DNA of 64,000 nucleotides from Ophiodon elongatus (lineage: Eukaryota > Chordata > Actinopteri > Perciformes > Hexagrammidae), in NCBI GenBank assembly GCA_016806645.1, contig JACSYO010001675.1, positions 551,001 to 615,000 on the forward strand. The letters run 5' to 3'. Position numbers and translations under genes: made by a program. Numbering within the stretch: position 1 is the first letter of the stretch; each line of letters opens with the position of its first letter. The notes beneath the pieces are model-generated. The model had not been told where the DNA came from. It worked only from the letters and a program-made list of their open reading frames with translations, and did no database searches. Of this stretch, positions 34,984 through 45,369 are shown piece by piece.

Positions 34984-35676
34984 ATCTCTATCTCTATCTT
35001 TATATATATCTCTATCTCTCTCTATATATATATCTCTATCTCTCTCTATATATATATCTATCTCTATCTCTATATATCTCTATCTATCTATCTATATATC
35101 TATCTCTATCTCTATATATCTCTATATATCTCTATCTCTATCTATCTATATATATCTCTATCTCTATCTCTATCTATATATATCTCTATCTCTATCTATA
35201 TATATCTCTATCTATATATCTCTATCTCTATCTATATATATCTCTATCTATATATCTCTATCTATCTATATATATCTCTATCTATCTATATATATCTCTA
35301 TCTATCTATATATATATATCTATCTCTCTCTATATATATCTCTATCTCTATCTCTATATATCTCTATCTATCTATATATATATATATATATCTCTCTCTC
35401 TATATATATCTCTATCTCTATCTCTATATATCTCTATCTATCTATATATATATATCTATCTATCTCTATCTCTATATATCTCTATATATTTCTATCTCTA
35501 TCTATCTATATATATCTCTATCTCTATCTCTATCTCTATATATCTCTATCTCTATCTATATATATCTCTATCTATATATCTCTATCTCTATCTATATATA
35601 TCTCTATCTATATATCTCTATCTATCTATATAAATCTCTATCTATCTATATATATCTCTATCTATCTATCTACATA

Positions 35677-35711
<35 letters not shown>

Positions 35712-35726
35712 ATCTATATATATATA
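34939..35726. repeat. ~790-bp TA/TATC/TCTC microsatellite
   Basis: Nearly pure TATA and TATCTC/TATC units with higher-order repetition of blocks such as TATCTATATATATCTC. A 236-codon open frame across it translates only to Ile/Tyr/Ser/Leu repeats and is an artefact. It lies between a hairpin-ended repeat and the 5'-truncated edge of a LINE. Confidence 0.95.
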
Positions 35727-36172
35727 TTGTGACCAAAAGAACGAGGTCTCGGATACAAGCGGCCGAAATGAGTTTTCTCCGTAGGGTGGCCGGGCTCAGC
35801 CTTAGAGATAGGGTAAGGAGCTCGGACATCAGGAGGGAACTGGGAGTTGAGGCGCTACTCCTTCGTATCAAAAGGAGTCAGCTGAGGTGGTTTGGGCATC
35901 TAATCAGAATGCCTCCTGGACGCCTCCCACTGGAGGTTTTCCAGGCACGTCCAATTGATAGGGGACCCCGGGGAAGACCCAGGACACGCTGGAGGGATTA
36001 TATCTCCCAGCTGGCCTGGGCAAGCCTCGGGATCCCCCAGAACGAGCTGAAACATGTTGCGGGTGAGAGGGAAGCTTGTGTCGGCCTGCTAGGCCTGCTA
36101 GGCCCGCTAGGCCTGCTGCCACCGCAACCCGACCCCGGATAAGCGGATGCCAATGGATGGATGGATGGAAGA
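35727..36172 (+). pseudogene. RTE/I-like LINE 3' end (C-terminal region and tail)
   Basis: Plus-strand open segment 35729-36142 reads TRSRIQAAEMSFLRRVAG, RRELGVEALLLRIKRSQL, RWFGHLIRMPPGRL, GRPRTRWRDYISQLAWA and ends PPQPDPG just before the tail CCGGATAAGCGG...TGGATGGATGGATGG (to 36172). It is 5'-truncated exactly at the microsatellite. Near 36086-36121 a 9-bp GGCCTGCTA-type unit is repeated about four times, adding LGLLG-like residues compared with 13240-13635. Confidence 0.85.
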
Positions 36173-36935
36173 TGCAAATGTTTCCTTCACGGCTTATTGT
36201 GGAAGCTAATTTGTTCTTTTTTTATTTTGTAGATGCACGGCATAAGACTGAGCAAAATGACAGTGCCATTGCTAAATCTAAAGATGAGACCATTTTGACT
36301 CTTATGCCTGCACCTTATACTGATACCTCACCCAATTCAAAACCGTTATTGAATTTATACTAAAAGCCCTTTTTCTGTGCAGAAAAGCACTTGGGTATCA
36401 TCATTTCCCATGCCGTGGGAGAAAACATATGACAGTTGGAGAATGAGTTTTGCACTGAGGAAGAGGCCAGGAGCCTCATTTATAAAACAGTGCGTAGGAT
36501 CCACACTAAATGTTGCACATACGCATAACAGTCACTGTGGTGACTGCAGTGAGCTCTGATACTTGCATTGGATAGCTGTTATCAGTTTGTTTGTGTTCAG
36601 TATGCTGTATCTGTCACTATTGGATAAACCATAAATTAATCAATTAAGTCATTTTCACAGCACCAATTTTACCCTCAAAAACTACATGAAAACTAAGATT
36701 GTACTTGATATATGCACAATATTAGACTATTCAAAACTATTAACACTGTGTTCTGCAGTTAATTTACTCAATTTGACGTTATCTTACGGATGATATAATT
36801 TCATCTGCTGCTCCACAGCTGACCACGAGTGTCGATAGTTCAGTCCTCTCCTCTGGGCTGAGGAATGCAGTCAGCGCTGATGAAATATTAAGGGAAATTT
36901 GATTTGAGGTTTGAGTTGGTTTATATCTTTTACAA
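36173..36935. other. unassigned stretch
   Basis: No gene or repeat recognised. Open frames of 60-95 codons have no known motif. Confidence 0.4.
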
Positions 36936-37040
36936 TTGAAAGGGGCTTATAATCAGAACCCTGTAAAATCCAGAATCAAATTTAAAATCCTTCTCCTCAC
37001 CTACAAAGCCTTAATTGGTGAGGTACCATCATATCTGAAG

Positions 37041-37160
37041 GAGCTCATAGTACCATATTACCCCACTAGAGAGCTCATAGTACCATATTACCCCACTAGA
37101 GAGTTTATAGTACCATATTACCCCACTAGAGCGCTTATAGTACCATATTACCCCACTAGA
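37041..37160 (+). repeat. 30-bp coding minisatellite, 4 units
   Basis: Units GAGCTCATAGTACCATATTA plus CCCCACTAGA repeat four times (37041, 37071, 37101, 37131) and translate in frame as ELIVPYYPTR-like decapeptides. The L2 copy at 60 kb has one unit only. Confidence 0.9.
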
Positions 37161-37335
37161 GAGCTGTGCTCACTGAATGCGGGGCTACTTTTGGTTCCTA
37201 GAGTCTTAAAAAGTAGGATGGGAGCCAGAGCCTTCAGCTATCAAGCTCCTCTTCTGTGGAACCAGCTTCCACTTTCAGTCCGGGGGGCAGACACAGTCAC
37301 CACATTTAAAAGTAGACTTTCCTCTTTGATAGCGC

Positions 37336-37496
37336 TTATAGTTAGGGCTGGCTCATGTTTATAGTTAGGGCTGGTTCAGGTTTATAGTTAGGACTGGTTC
37401 AGGTTTATAGTTAGGACTGGCTCAGGTTTATAGTTAGGGCTGGTTCAGGTTTATAGTTAGGACTGGCTCAGGTTTATAGTTAGGGCTGGCTCAGGT
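37336..37496 (+). repeat. 23-bp minisatellite, 7 units
   Basis: Seven copies of TTATAGTTAGGGCTGGCTCA+GGT with G/A and C/T variants, 7 x 23 = 161 bp. The corresponding L2 3' UTR text near 60615-60640 has a single unit. Confidence 0.9.
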
Positions 37497-37600
37497 TTGC
37501 CCTTTTCTCTCTCTCCTTCTGTATGAATTCATGTTCCATCAATGCACTTACTAACTCTACTTCTTCCCTGTAGTCTTTGTGCTTTCTCGCCTCGCAGGTT

Positions 37601-37702
37601 TCATCAGTGTGTGAATGGGTGAATGATGTCATGTAGTGTTAAGTGCTATGAGTGGTTGGAAGACGAGAAAAGCGCTATACAAGTATAGGTCCATTTACCA
37701 TT
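37601..37702 (+). mobile_element. tRNA-derived SINE, 3' part
   Basis: 'gtgtgtgaatgggtgaatgatgtcatgtagtgttaag' to 'gaaaagcgctatacaagtataggtccatttaccattt' is the 3' half of the SINE seen at 47941-48207. It joins an L2 3' UTR directly. Confidence 0.7.
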
Positions 37703-38263
37703 TAACGTGAGATATGAAGTGAAATTACATGTGTGAGAGGCCTCATTACATGTATAATGATACCTCTCACACGTCATTTTGACAGTCGCTTCAATCCAAC
37801 ACCTCACCATCTGCATTGCTAATTTCGCCTGTCTCCAAACGCATGGGTCAGAGTTTCCTTACAGGTGGGCACATTCTCCCGTCAAGTTAGTTTAATAGAT
37901 CACAACTTCTGCATGTGAAGTGGCGTACACCTCTTTCAGATGCCGTTTGGTGCGTATGCAATGGTTGTAAATAAGAACCCAGATTCGGCAGATAGAATGC
38001 ATATGATGAGCGTCATTGCAGAAGCAAAAAGACAGGTTACGAAAGGATTGGGCAATGGATATTATACTTTAAGGAAACAACTGAGGACCAGGATAGAGTT
38101 TTAAACTGAGACAATTCCCTCACACGACTTTGAAAACCAAAACGATTGGACCTGCCATCAAGAAAGTGTGCCAAAAATGGATAGCTATGGATGTTTAGAC
38201 TGGCAGCCTTCACAGCAATCTGAAGGGGAAAATAGAGTATCTCTATATGAAGAAAAGAGCAAG
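37703..38263. other. unassigned stretch
   Basis: No gene or repeat recognised. Confidence 0.4.
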
Positions 38264-38463
38264 ACATTTAACCCCAAATGTCTCCCATAGCTGAGCCTAC
38301 GGTGTGTGAATGTTATCTACTCCTGATGGACAGGTGGCACCTTAGGCTCCTCCATCAGTGTATGAATGGGTGAATGATGTCATGTAGTGTTAAAGAGCTT
38401 TGAGTGGTCGGAAGACTAGAAAAGAGATATACCAAGGACAGGTCCATTTTACCATTTTTTTTT
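38264..38463 (+). mobile_element. tRNA-derived SINE, 5'-truncated
   Basis: From 'acatttaaccccaaatgtctccc' through 'ggtggcaccttaggctcc', 'gtgaatgatgtcatgtagtgtt' and 'gtcggaagactagaaaagagatat' to 'ggtccattttaccatttttttttt'. The tRNA-like head with the polymerase III boxes is missing. Confidence 0.75.
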
Positions 38464-39240
38464 TATGTGAACAAATACAGCACCCTGCTACTGTGATTAC
38501 TCTAATTATTGTTTAGGTACTGTGATTAGTTTTACAGTAAGCATAATGTTTCAGCAATTTACTAGGTAATTGCTGCCAGACAGTTAATGCACATTTCAGT
38601 GTTCTTGTTATAGTGTATATTTACATTTTTTACATAACTCCAAAATCTTGATTGCCCCTCTCAACAATATTTAAGTTGTTTTCAACAAATGCATTTAAGC
38701 AGGGTTTACACATTTTAAGGGCCTTTTCCAAAAGCTTGCTATATATTGTCTTATCTGGTAGACATAATGGTAATCTATCAATCTGTTAGTCTAGGACTAT
38801 AAAATATGTTGTCATTATACATTAAGCATCAACCTTACTAGCATTGCCACTCTTTGTCTTACTTTAGGAGATACTCCAAATGGTAATACAGTAAAAAAGA
38901 AAAAACTAATTAAAAAACAGTTTTATTATATTTAGAAACAGTATAATTCAAGTTGGTGGTAGAAAACAAACACAGGGTGTAGACTGGGGTTTCTGTCCTG
39001 CATCTTGATTATGGTTAGTTAAAGGCTAAAAGGCTGTGGTAAAGGTCAGGGAAAGATTGTGCTCTACATGGTATGCTGTTTGTATTGTATCTTTTTCCAC
39101 AGTGTTAGTACATTTACAAATACCTAATAGGGACGTACACACAAAATAGGAGAAAAAAGAAGAAAAAAAGAAAAGATGGCCTGCACCTTTGTTCAGTCAC
39201 TGTTACAGTCCTGTGGGAGGAGAGGAAGGAGGGGACATAG
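38464..39240. other. dio2 upstream region, otherwise unassigned
   Basis: AT-rich sequence upstream of dio2 with no open frame of interest. A purine-rich stretch (39140-39175 and 39215-39235) precedes the CRE-like site. Any further promoter elements cannot be placed without transcript data. Confidence 0.35.
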
Positions 39241-39248
39241 TGACGTAA
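39241..39248 (+). promoter_or_regulatory. CRE-like site upstream of dio2
   Basis: TGACGTAA, a CREB/ATF-type half-variant of TGACGTCA, lies 261 bp before the dio2 ATG, with a TATA-like GTATAAT at 39264-39270. Mammalian DIO2 promoters are cAMP-inducible through a CRE, so the placement is plausible. It is a short motif match; the transcription start is not known here. Confidence 0.35.
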
Positions 39249-39508
39249 TAATCTTAATACGAAGTATAATGTTCGTCCTATTTTGAAGAATGGTCGAGCA
39301 ACATCTACTTCGGTAGTGCGCACACCACAGAAAACTCGCATGCAAGATACACCTGGCACACCTCCCTCATTCCTGCACACAGTGTGGAGCAGTCCAAGGG
39401 GCAGAGCAGAAGCTATGAGGGTCCGACTGAGACCTGCGTTACAGAGCTGCGCGTAATGAAGGGGGGTCGGAAATAGTTCTGCTGCGGTCCGAAGTGCTGA
39501 AAGGCAAA

Positions 39509-41733
39509 ATGGGAATGGCAAGTGAGGATCTGCTCGTGACGCTCCAGATACTACCTGGTTTCTTTTCAAACTGTCTCTTCCTTGCCCTGTACGACTCTGT
39601 GGTACTCGTGAAGCGCGTAGTGTCGCTGCTCAGCTGTTCCAGGTCCGCCGGTTCCGGAGAGTGGCGCCGTATGTTGACCTCAGCTGGGCTGCGCTCGATC
39701 TGGAATAGCTTCCTTCTCGACGCCTATAAACAGGTAAAGTGTTCAGTTAATGAGGATCACTGCTTTGAATCGACCACTGCCATTTTCATCAATCCACTAA
39801 ACTTGAACTCGAAACACATCAGTCCCCAGCTGTCTAATATAGGACTCAGTAAGAGGACCTTGTCTTGTCTTCACACATGTATAGCAACATGTTTATAATC
39901 ATAATAATAATGTCTATTACCTTTGAGTTAGATGGAGTGTGTGTATGTGTGAGAGAGAGAAAGAGAGTCAGTCCCTTCCTACTCTCTGTGATTACCTAAA
40001 GGCTTAACTGTGTTTTAATGCAGCTGATCTCTGCTGTCTAAAAAACAAAAGTTTTCTTTGTTGGGTTCATCAGTGATGATAAAAGAGCTGAAGTAATTTC
40101 GCATCATCAGTATTTTATTAGACGCATTAGAAGTAGCATTTCCTTGATTGGTCTCGGATTTGCAAGGTTATCTTGATTCATTTCTCAATATTTCTGAACT
40201 CTTCAGTGTGCTTTTTCATGGTGTTTTTAAACATGTCACAGTTTTACTAAACTGTTTTCTAAAACGACGTGTCAAATTCACTGTTGTAACACTCAAACAC
40301 CATTTTATTCCTATGACAGTTTAATTTGAAGTGTCCTTACTGGATTATGCTATAACAGATGCATTGATATTTGTGTGAAATATGTTCTTAATATGTACTT
40401 AATCAATGTCAAACTGTCAGTAAATTATTTAATTGAAGGAGAATTACAGGAGGAGATTCACACTTCCAAAGTTGACACTTTTTTTTTTATCTGTGGGGAT
40501 TATTGAATGCTCAATAATTTGGTTTTGCCCCTACACACCCATTCAGGTGATCCTGATCAGACATCCTGATCAGGCTCTCATTTGCACCTGTTTGATGGCG
40601 CTAATACGTTTATGGAGTTTAGCAAACCTCATCAAAGTCCCAGCCTCGTGCTGAAGTCCGGTAATGTCAGCAGACTAGCAAGAACAACAAAAACACCCGT
40701 TTTTCCTGTCAGGTTACCATGGATCTTGGTTCTACCTGGACCGTGGTCATGCCTGACACTCACTGCTACTATTACTACTTTTGTTATCATTATATCCACT
40801 GCTGCTGTTATAATTAGTAGTCATATTACTATTACTGCCACTGTTACTGCTACTACTGCTATTACTACTCATTATATGTATAATTTGTATCCTATTGGTC
40901 GAATATGTTGTCCAAGTACAGAGGATTTTTTATGCTGTACAAGTTGTAAAGTCCACTGAGGCAAATTTGTGATTTTGGACTATACAAATAGATTTTATTT
41001 AATTTAATTAAAATTTAAAAAATAAAAAAAGTTAAATCTTGATGCGTGCAGTGGGGGAGTAAGATTTAATCCCCATTTATTATCGCCTTAGGTGAAACTT
41101 GGCCTTGAGGCACCCAACTCCAAAGTGGTGAAGGTGCCTGACAGCCCTCGATGGAGCAGCAATCTCAGTAATATGACTAATGTGCCACCTGGTGCCATGA
41201 TCGCAAATGAAGATGAGTGCCACCTTCTGGATTTTGAGTCATCAGACCGCCCTCTGGTGGTCAACTTTGGCTCAGCCACATGACCTCCCTTTATCAGCCA
41301 TCTGCCAGCTTTCCGGCAGTTGGTGGAGGACTTCAGTGATGTAGCTGATTTCCTGTTAGTGTACATAGATGAGGCTCACCCGTCTGATGGCTGGGTGGCA
41401 CCTTCTATGGGCTCTTGCTCCTTTGATGTTCCAAAACACCAGAACCTGGAACAGAGGTTGGGAGCGGCACGCAAACTCATTGAGCACTTTTCCCTACCAC
41501 CGCAGTGTCAGCTGGTGGCAGACTGTATGGACAACAATGCTAATGTGGCTTATGGTGTGTCCAATGAACGGGTGTGTATAGTAAAACAGAGAAAGATTGC
41601 CTACCTGGGTGGTAAGGGGCCTTTTTTTTACAATCTGAAGGATGTGCAGCAGTGGCTGGAACAGAGCTATGGAAAACGGTTATCAAGGACAAGTACAGAG
41701 AAGAACATGTCCCACATTTCAATAAGGAAATAA
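39509..41733 (+). CDS. dio2: type 2 iodothyronine deiodinase (selenoprotein), 2 exons
   Basis: Outer-ring deiodinase converting thyroxine (T4) to active T3 at the endoplasmic reticulum membrane. Exon 1 (39509-39733, 75 codons) starts MGMASEDLLVTLQILPGFF, a hydrophobic membrane anchor over about residues 9-40, and ends LLDAYKQ at a CAG|GTAAAG donor. The intron (39734-41091) ends CGCCTTAG. Exon 2 (41092-41733) gives VKLGLEAPNSKVVKVPD, then RPLVVNFGSAT, TGA (41281-41283, Sec139) and PPFISHLPAFRQLVEDF, the thioredoxin-like active site, with YIDEAHPSDGW (conserved active-site His) and DNNANVAYGVSNERVCIV. Total 288 residues counting Sec; mammalian DIO2 is about 273. The phase-0 intron after residue 75 matches vertebrate DIO2. 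An upstream in-frame ATG at 39494 would add five residues; 39509 fits known fish starts. Mammalian DIO2 has a second Sec in KRUKK; here it is TTA (KRLSRTST) and the protein runs on to SHISIRK. No convincing SECIS was located downstream. Confidence 0.95.
40670..41005 (+). mobile_element. L2-like LINE 3' UTR fragment in dio2 intron
   Basis: Plus-strand copy of the terminal L2 region: 'ggtcatgcctgacac', an irregular (ATT/ACT)-rich part, 'tttttatgctgtacaagttgtaaagtcc', 'ctgaggcaaatttgtgattttgg' and 'ctatacaaatagattttattt'. It is the reverse orientation of the fragments at 6475, 16944 and 50957. It sits in the only intron of dio2, about 90 bp before the acceptor, in the gene's own orientation. Confidence 0.7.
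41281..41283 (+). other. dio2: in-frame TGA read as selenocysteine (Sec139)
   Basis: The TGA lies between GSAT and PPF, the invariant selenocysteine environment of deiodinases. The frame stays open for 149 more codons with full family similarity, so it is a recoded codon rather than a stop. Recoding needs a SECIS element in the 3' UTR. Confidence 0.95.
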
Positions 41734-42839
41734 TAGATCATTCAGTTTTGTGTAAGCGTAAAAGTCATGATCAAAAGGTGTATTATAGTGGTATCATATT
41801 CACAAAAGCTGTAAGGAATTAAGTTCCTGAATTGAGGAGCAACTTCTTTACCTTTTGAAATCAGGAAAAATGTTCACACACCAGTCCATTCAAACTGGGA
41901 TGATCACATGTAAAGACCCACATTAACTCAGTCATTGCACGTCGTGACATAGTCATGAAATTCAATCTATTGGTGTCATTTTTTTTCGTGTCAGGATGAA
42001 AACAGTGTCAATGGAAAGTCAATTAGGATCATATTTCGTGGTGGACACACAAATCAAATGCATCCACGTGACAAAGCAACGGTCAGAGCTAGTGACGTAG
42101 TATCCAAGACCACCTATGGTGGGCTGGTGTGGAGGTGGATGGGTCTAACAAACAGGTCTTTCAACCACAAGACCATTGTTTAATACCACATGTTCCAAAA
42201 TGTTGTCATGGGTTTGTTGCCTGAACCTAACTGTAAGTTGTTATTTTAAGCCTGATGTTTTTCCTAAACTTAAGGAAGTGGTTTTGTTGCCTAAACCTAA
42301 CTTTTGTTTCGGAACGTAATGTTTTCCTGAAAAATGTAGTTCCGAGCAACACGGAAAAAAGTTTGTGTCCCTCTACTCCAAACCAATCGATTGCATTTTG
42401 TGACTATTTCACACACTGTTGTAACAAGGCAGCATATTGATTGGAGGCAACAGTGTATGAGCTTCATCTGTATTTATGCCCACTTTTGCTGCTCCCAGTT
42501 TTTAAATGTTTTCTAAAATAATACATCTAAACCTATGCTGTAATTGTATTGTAGAGATTTTTTTTTTTTCACTGAGGTCATGTTTTTATGCAATATGTCA
42601 TGAACTTAATTTTATGTGTAATGTTTATCTACCCTCCTTTCTCTTTGGATAAATGATCTTTCATACAGTACATACTGACCATTGTTCTCCATTTGACAGA
42701 TCACATTTTGTTTCCCTTTATAATGTCTTTAACCCCTTGGAAGTGTTTGTGTTTACACTATTGAATCAAAGTAGATATAATGTGGCTTGTCAAAATCAAA
42801 TGGTTTCTATGTGATCTAAGTAGCATTCATTCACACTCT
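41734..42839 (+). other. dio2 3' flank / probable 3' UTR
   Basis: No coding sequence. DIO2 mRNAs in other vertebrates have long 3' UTRs, so much of this may be transcribed. 42230-42320 has 'gttgcctgaacctaac' and 'gttttgttgcctaaacctaac', phrases of a dispersed percomorph repeat. No confident polyadenylation site or SECIS was assigned. Confidence 0.4.
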
Positions 42840-43140
42840 ACCCAGACGAGCCTGCTGCAGAGAAGCCAACCCTTCAGCATGATGCTGCCACCACAATGCT
42901 TCATGGTGGGAATTGTATTTGTATGATGATGTGCAGCGTTTGGCTTACACCACACATGGTGTTTTGTCTCATAGACAAAAAGCTATGTTTTGGTCTCATC
43001 AGACCACAGAACCTGAGTCTCCCACTGCTCCCAGATGTAATGTGAGCAGCTTTCTTTTTACCACTCTAGCTGCATGGTGTAGCCAGGATACTGACAGCGT
43101 CAAAAAAGCCCCATTAAAGCTACTCTGATGTACTTTTGCC
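42840..43140. repeat. dispersed fish repeat fragment
   Basis: Contains 'agcatgatgctgccaccacaatgcttcatggtggg', 'atgatgtgcagcgtttgg' and 'ttttggtctcatcagaccacagaacc', phrases that recur widely in teleost genomes, usually ascribed to a DNA transposon. No transposase frame is readable, so the class is left open. Confidence 0.5.
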
Positions 43141-45369
43141 CTGGGTCTTGCCCTGACTTGCTGTTTTGGGCAGCCTGAAATAAATACATGTAGACACTAC
43201 TCAGGGCTAAAAAAGCCCCACACCATATACCCCTGGGCAGGGAAGATGGTTTGCATTGACAACACATCAATAGTGCCTCAACAATATCATCAGTAGGACA
43301 ATTGTATCTGGCTTTGTATCCCTAAAATGATAATGGCAATGACATTAATGCCACTGCCAGATAGCAATTACTGTTGGATGCATTTTCTTGGATTCACTAG
43401 TCTCTCAACAGAAGAGCTTCTACAAGGATTTCAGGGTTTTCAAGGAAGCATTTCTAAATTTTCCAAAAACAGAGACCTGGTCCGAGAGTCTCTTGGGGAT
43501 AATTAGACCTAATCCAAATTGGGTTGACAGGCCGTAATAGAGAGAGAATACCAGGCCTCTGCTTGTCATGTTTTATCAAATACATTCAATATAGATTATA
43601 TTCACATTCAAATGTATTTTGTCATAAAACTAAACATTACAACTCAAGTCCAAATCTTAGAATTTTAATGACATGAAACCATTAAATATCCTTAAATATT
43701 AAAATGTTCTTAACATGTCAGAAAATGTTGAAAGTCAGTAGGTTTATGTGATTGAGATGGGTGTCATCATCATCTTCATCATCATGCTGAAATGATAGCA
43801 TTAAAACCCCATCAGAAACACAGATGGTTTGTTCTTGTCACAGTGACAAAGGTGTTCTAATGAAAACCTTTGACGAAAGAGTCCCAGACTCGGTCTCTGG
43901 TTGGATAGTGAACTGCACCTGGTCAACATCACACGGAACTATTGCATCTGTTTTAATTGTCAATCTGCTAAATTACTTATGTCTCAGTAACTGATGTAGA
44001 CAACTCTGTTTTACATGTCATTTACTGCACTTTTTCATTACTGTTTAGGGCAATGTTTATTTTTCTAACGTGTCAAAGAAGAGAAATAAATGAGAATGTT
44101 TGCTGCTGAAACTGCTTTATATATTGTCTTTATGTCCCAAAGGAATCGTGTATGTCAGAAGGAAGAGGACAGGCTTATCAAAAGAGAGGGAAAAAAATCA
44201 TTTTAAAGAGTAAATCTCAACAAATTCCCACTACAAATCTGAAAATGTTTCAGCCCCCATAGATAAAAAAAATAATCATAAAAACAGTTTAGCGTCCCAG
44301 GCTGAATACAGACTCCATCCATCTCTTCATTCAACATCTTATGCTTACAAGGGCAGCAGAATTAGGAGGGTATTTCAGACATCCCTCTCCCTCACAACGC
44401 TTGTCAGCTTTTCCAGAAGGCTCTGCATTATTGGTGGAGGTATTGGCATCATATGGAGCCTGAAATGAAGCCCTGCAGACCTGTTTCAGGGCTAAAAAAT
44501 ACTCCTATCTCCTCTGCTTGTTTTTCGGATTCAATAAAATAAATAAAATTAATCAATATACTTCACTTACATCTCAGGTTCAACTCTTGGACCAGCACAG
44601 TAGGTCAGAAATGATGTAATAAATATACTTAATTGTTTTTGACATTCATGCAGAGTAATGTGCAAAAATAGAAGTTTCCAGTTTCTGGTCGTGTGCTTCC
44701 AGTAATGCAATACCAAACTATACCTCTTCAATTTTCATACGTGACTAGGATAGCTATAGATATAGAATTACTAGTCAACCCTGTCTTCTGCATATGCCAC
44801 CGGTTCTCATTCATATCACACCTGATATCCTCCCTTACAATATAGCTGCATGCTTCTGCAGATGTATCCAGACATCTAGCATTCATTGGGTCCAAGAGCG
44901 ACATCCGATCATGTGTCATTTCTCCGAGGTTGAGGAATGGACGGTAGAAGGAACAGTGAGACCATCCTGGGATCGGCTGAAAAGAAGAGAACGGTGAAAC
45001 TGCACTCTATCCTGTACAATTACAAAACCCTCTGGATCCTGCCTCACTTGCCCCCTTTCCTCAGCCAAGTGACTGGTAGGGAGAAGCGGTGGTGGTGATG
45101 GTACACTGAGACATTACACAAGGAGGTGAGATTTATCATTGCTGCGTCCACTTCTAGAAAGAAACCTTTTTTGGACACTTTTTCTTCATCTCGCATTAAA
45201 TGACATGTCTCAGTCTGTAGACAATTTTCGCATACTGGGAGAATAAGCAAACAATCATATATTACCGCTTCTTCTGTCCTTCAATAATGACTATTTCACC
45301 AAAAACAAAACAAGTATAATCCAGACACCAAATGTGGTAAAATATAGTATTATTTGTATTTGAAATAGT
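43141..45369. other. unassigned stretch downstream of dio2
   Basis: No further gene recognised. AATAAA hexamers occur at about 43178 and 44090 and could serve a long dio2 3' UTR. A GTGA...AA...GAC fold at 43846-43880 was considered as a SECIS and judged weak. Open frames at 44728-44997 have no known motif. Confidence 0.35.

Larger units (their letters stand above)
36936..37600 (+). pseudogene. L2-like LINE C-terminus and 3' UTR with tandem expansions
   Basis: Plus-strand text NPVKSRIKFKILLLTYKALI, GEVPSYLKELIVPYYPTRE, RSLNAG-like (here CSLNAGLLLVPRVLKSRMGA), AFSYQAPLLWNQLPLSVRGA and TVTTFKSRL equals the C-terminus of the L2 ORF2 at 60628-62310. The coding part contains four in-frame copies of a 30-bp unit, and the UTR seven copies of a 23-bp unit. 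It continues into 'tatgaattcatgtt...cgcctcgcaggttt' of the 3' UTR and then stops at a SINE. Confidence 0.8.

Noticed and set aside
34923..35633. 236-codon open frame
   Set aside because: It is a translated TA/TATC/TCTC microsatellite (Tyr, Ile, Ser, Leu only).
37041..37496. CRISPR-like array
   Set aside because: Units are contiguous with no spacers; they are minisatellites in a eukaryotic LINE.
39114..39569. 151-codon minus-strand open frame over dio2 exon 1
   Set aside because: Antisense to a well-supported exon and without known motifs.
43358..43407. Second SECIS-like fold (ATGATAATGGCAATG...)
   Set aside because: Good stem, but three extra bases separate ATGA from the helix.
43846..43880. 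Possible SECIS element for dio2
   Set aside because: GTGA and an apical AA are at plausible spacing and a 7-bp stem forms, but the 3' GA does not sit opposite the 5' GA, so the core quartet is not convincing.
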